This document shows positions 5,895 through 6,164 of a DNA stretch of 6,164 nucleotides, one piece after another (positions within the stretch are counted from its first letter, which is position 1; each line of letters starts with the position of its first letter). The notes below the pieces were generated by a model, which was not told the origin of the DNA, did not search any database, and was given only the letters and a program-made list of their open reading frames with translations. The position numbers and the translations under genes were made by a program. The DNA comes from an uncultured Clostridia bacterium (GTDB taxonomy: Bacteria; Bacillota; Clostridia; Oscillospirales; Ruminococcaceae): positions 1 to 6,164 of the forward strand of contig CALLQQ010000060.1 of assembly GCA_938014915.1 (NCBI GenBank), in the 5' to 3' direction.

Positions 5895-5939
5895 GTCCAT
5901 TATAAATTCAATTAATGAGAAATATCACCGACGATGCTT

Positions 5940-6098
5940 TTAATTGCAGTCGTCTACTTTCTTTTCCTCTTCTAAAATACACCCTGAAGGAAACTCAGGT
6001 GAGCACCATCCCTCTTTATTAGGATTGTCGACCTCAGGATCTTTTGGTACGGAACACTCCGGAGAAGTTTGATTCATCTTGTTTTTATCTTCAGTCAT
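5940..6098 (-). CDS. Small acidic four-cysteine protein of unknown function, 52 residues
   Basis: A short gene supported by its signals: a near-consensus promoter, a Shine-Dalgarno GGAGGTG (6112-6106) 7 nt before the ATG at 6098, a TAA stop at 5942-5940 and a downstream hairpin with U-rich tail. The product is hydrophilic and acidic (13 Asp/Glu, 6 Lys, no Arg or His), proline-rich, with cysteines C15, C32, C40 and C51, one Trp (W31) and one Phe (F36). SPEC (12-15) is echoed by SPEF (33-36), and C32-SPEFPSG-C40 forms a compact Cys loop. There is no signal peptide, double-glycine leader or membrane segment. I do not recognise a family. A metal- or redox-related cytoplasmic peptide, a regulated stress peptide or a modified-peptide precursor are all possible; nothing in view decides between them. 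Confidence 0.8.
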   Translation of the reverse strand: MTEDKNKMNQTSPECSVPKDPEVDNPNKEGWCSPEFPSGCILEEEKKVDDCN

Positions 6099-6122
6099 TG
6101 TAATACACCTCCAATGTATTTA

Positions 6123-6137
6123 ATGGTACTATACCAT
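6123..6137. promoter_or_regulatory. Probable operator: 15-bp dyad over the -10 box of the 52-residue gene
   Basis: ATGGTA-CTA-TACCAT is a perfect 6-3-6 inverted repeat. It covers the whole TATAGT -10 box (6133-6128) of the promoter and reaches toward the transcription start. A dimeric repressor bound here would block RNA polymerase. The half-site ATGGTA does not let me name the regulator, and no regulator gene is visible in the window. Confidence 0.6.
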
Positions 6138-6156
6138 AAAGGTGTAGCATTGTCAA
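6128..6156 (-). promoter_or_regulatory. Sigma-A promoter of the 52-residue gene
   Basis: On the minus strand TTGACA (6156-6151), a 17-bp spacer, and TATAGT (6133-6128), one mismatch from full consensus. Predicted start is near 6121, giving a leader of about 23 nt that contains the GGAGGTG site. The short leader leaves no room for a riboswitch. Confidence 0.85.
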
Positions 6157-6164
6157 GGGGAATG

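Overview
The window comes from a low-GC Firmicute, most likely a member of the class Clostridia. The support is AT-rich spacers, strong AGGAGG/GGAGGTGAT ribosome binding sites, near-consensus sigma-A promoters, tRNA genes with encoded CCA ends, a clostridial PhoR-type kinase and a Gram-positive-style chemoreceptor. No mobile element, CRISPR array or phage gene was seen. The left end cuts through a gene.

Layout. Positions 1-1503 (+) hold the 3' part of a PhoR-like sensor histidine kinase; its partner response regulator is probably just left of the window. It converges on a four-gene tRNA operon on the minus strand, transcribed Gly(TCC), Arg(TCT), His(GTG), Gln(TTG) (2025 down to 1586). That operon is driven by two tandem near-consensus promoters exactly 94 bp apart and ends in a strong hairpin at 1545-1584. 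Next, also on the minus strand, is a complete methyl-accepting chemotaxis protein (2267-4000) with its own sigma-A-type promoter and terminator.

Divergent from the receptor are three plus-strand genes. The first is an orphan 56-residue protein (4228-4398) with its own terminator. The second is a conserved-looking all-helical 186-residue protein of unknown function (4495-5055), and 39 bp after it comes a classical short-chain dehydrogenase/reductase (5095-5847). The last two look like one transcript. A perfect 10-bp inverted repeat brackets the ribosome binding site and start codon of the 186-residue gene.

At the right end, on the minus strand, is a short 52-residue acidic four-cysteine protein (5940-6098). 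It has a near-perfect promoter whose -10 box sits inside a perfect 15-bp dyad, which suggests a repressor operator. It converges with the dehydrogenase on a shared hairpin at 5866-5894.

Most of the window is ordinary chromosomal housekeeping and signalling sequence. The parts that deserve a second look are the cysteine-containing small protein with its apparent operator, the inverted repeat around the start of the 186-residue gene, and the three-histidine internal repeat in that protein. No clearly new multi-gene system is evident.
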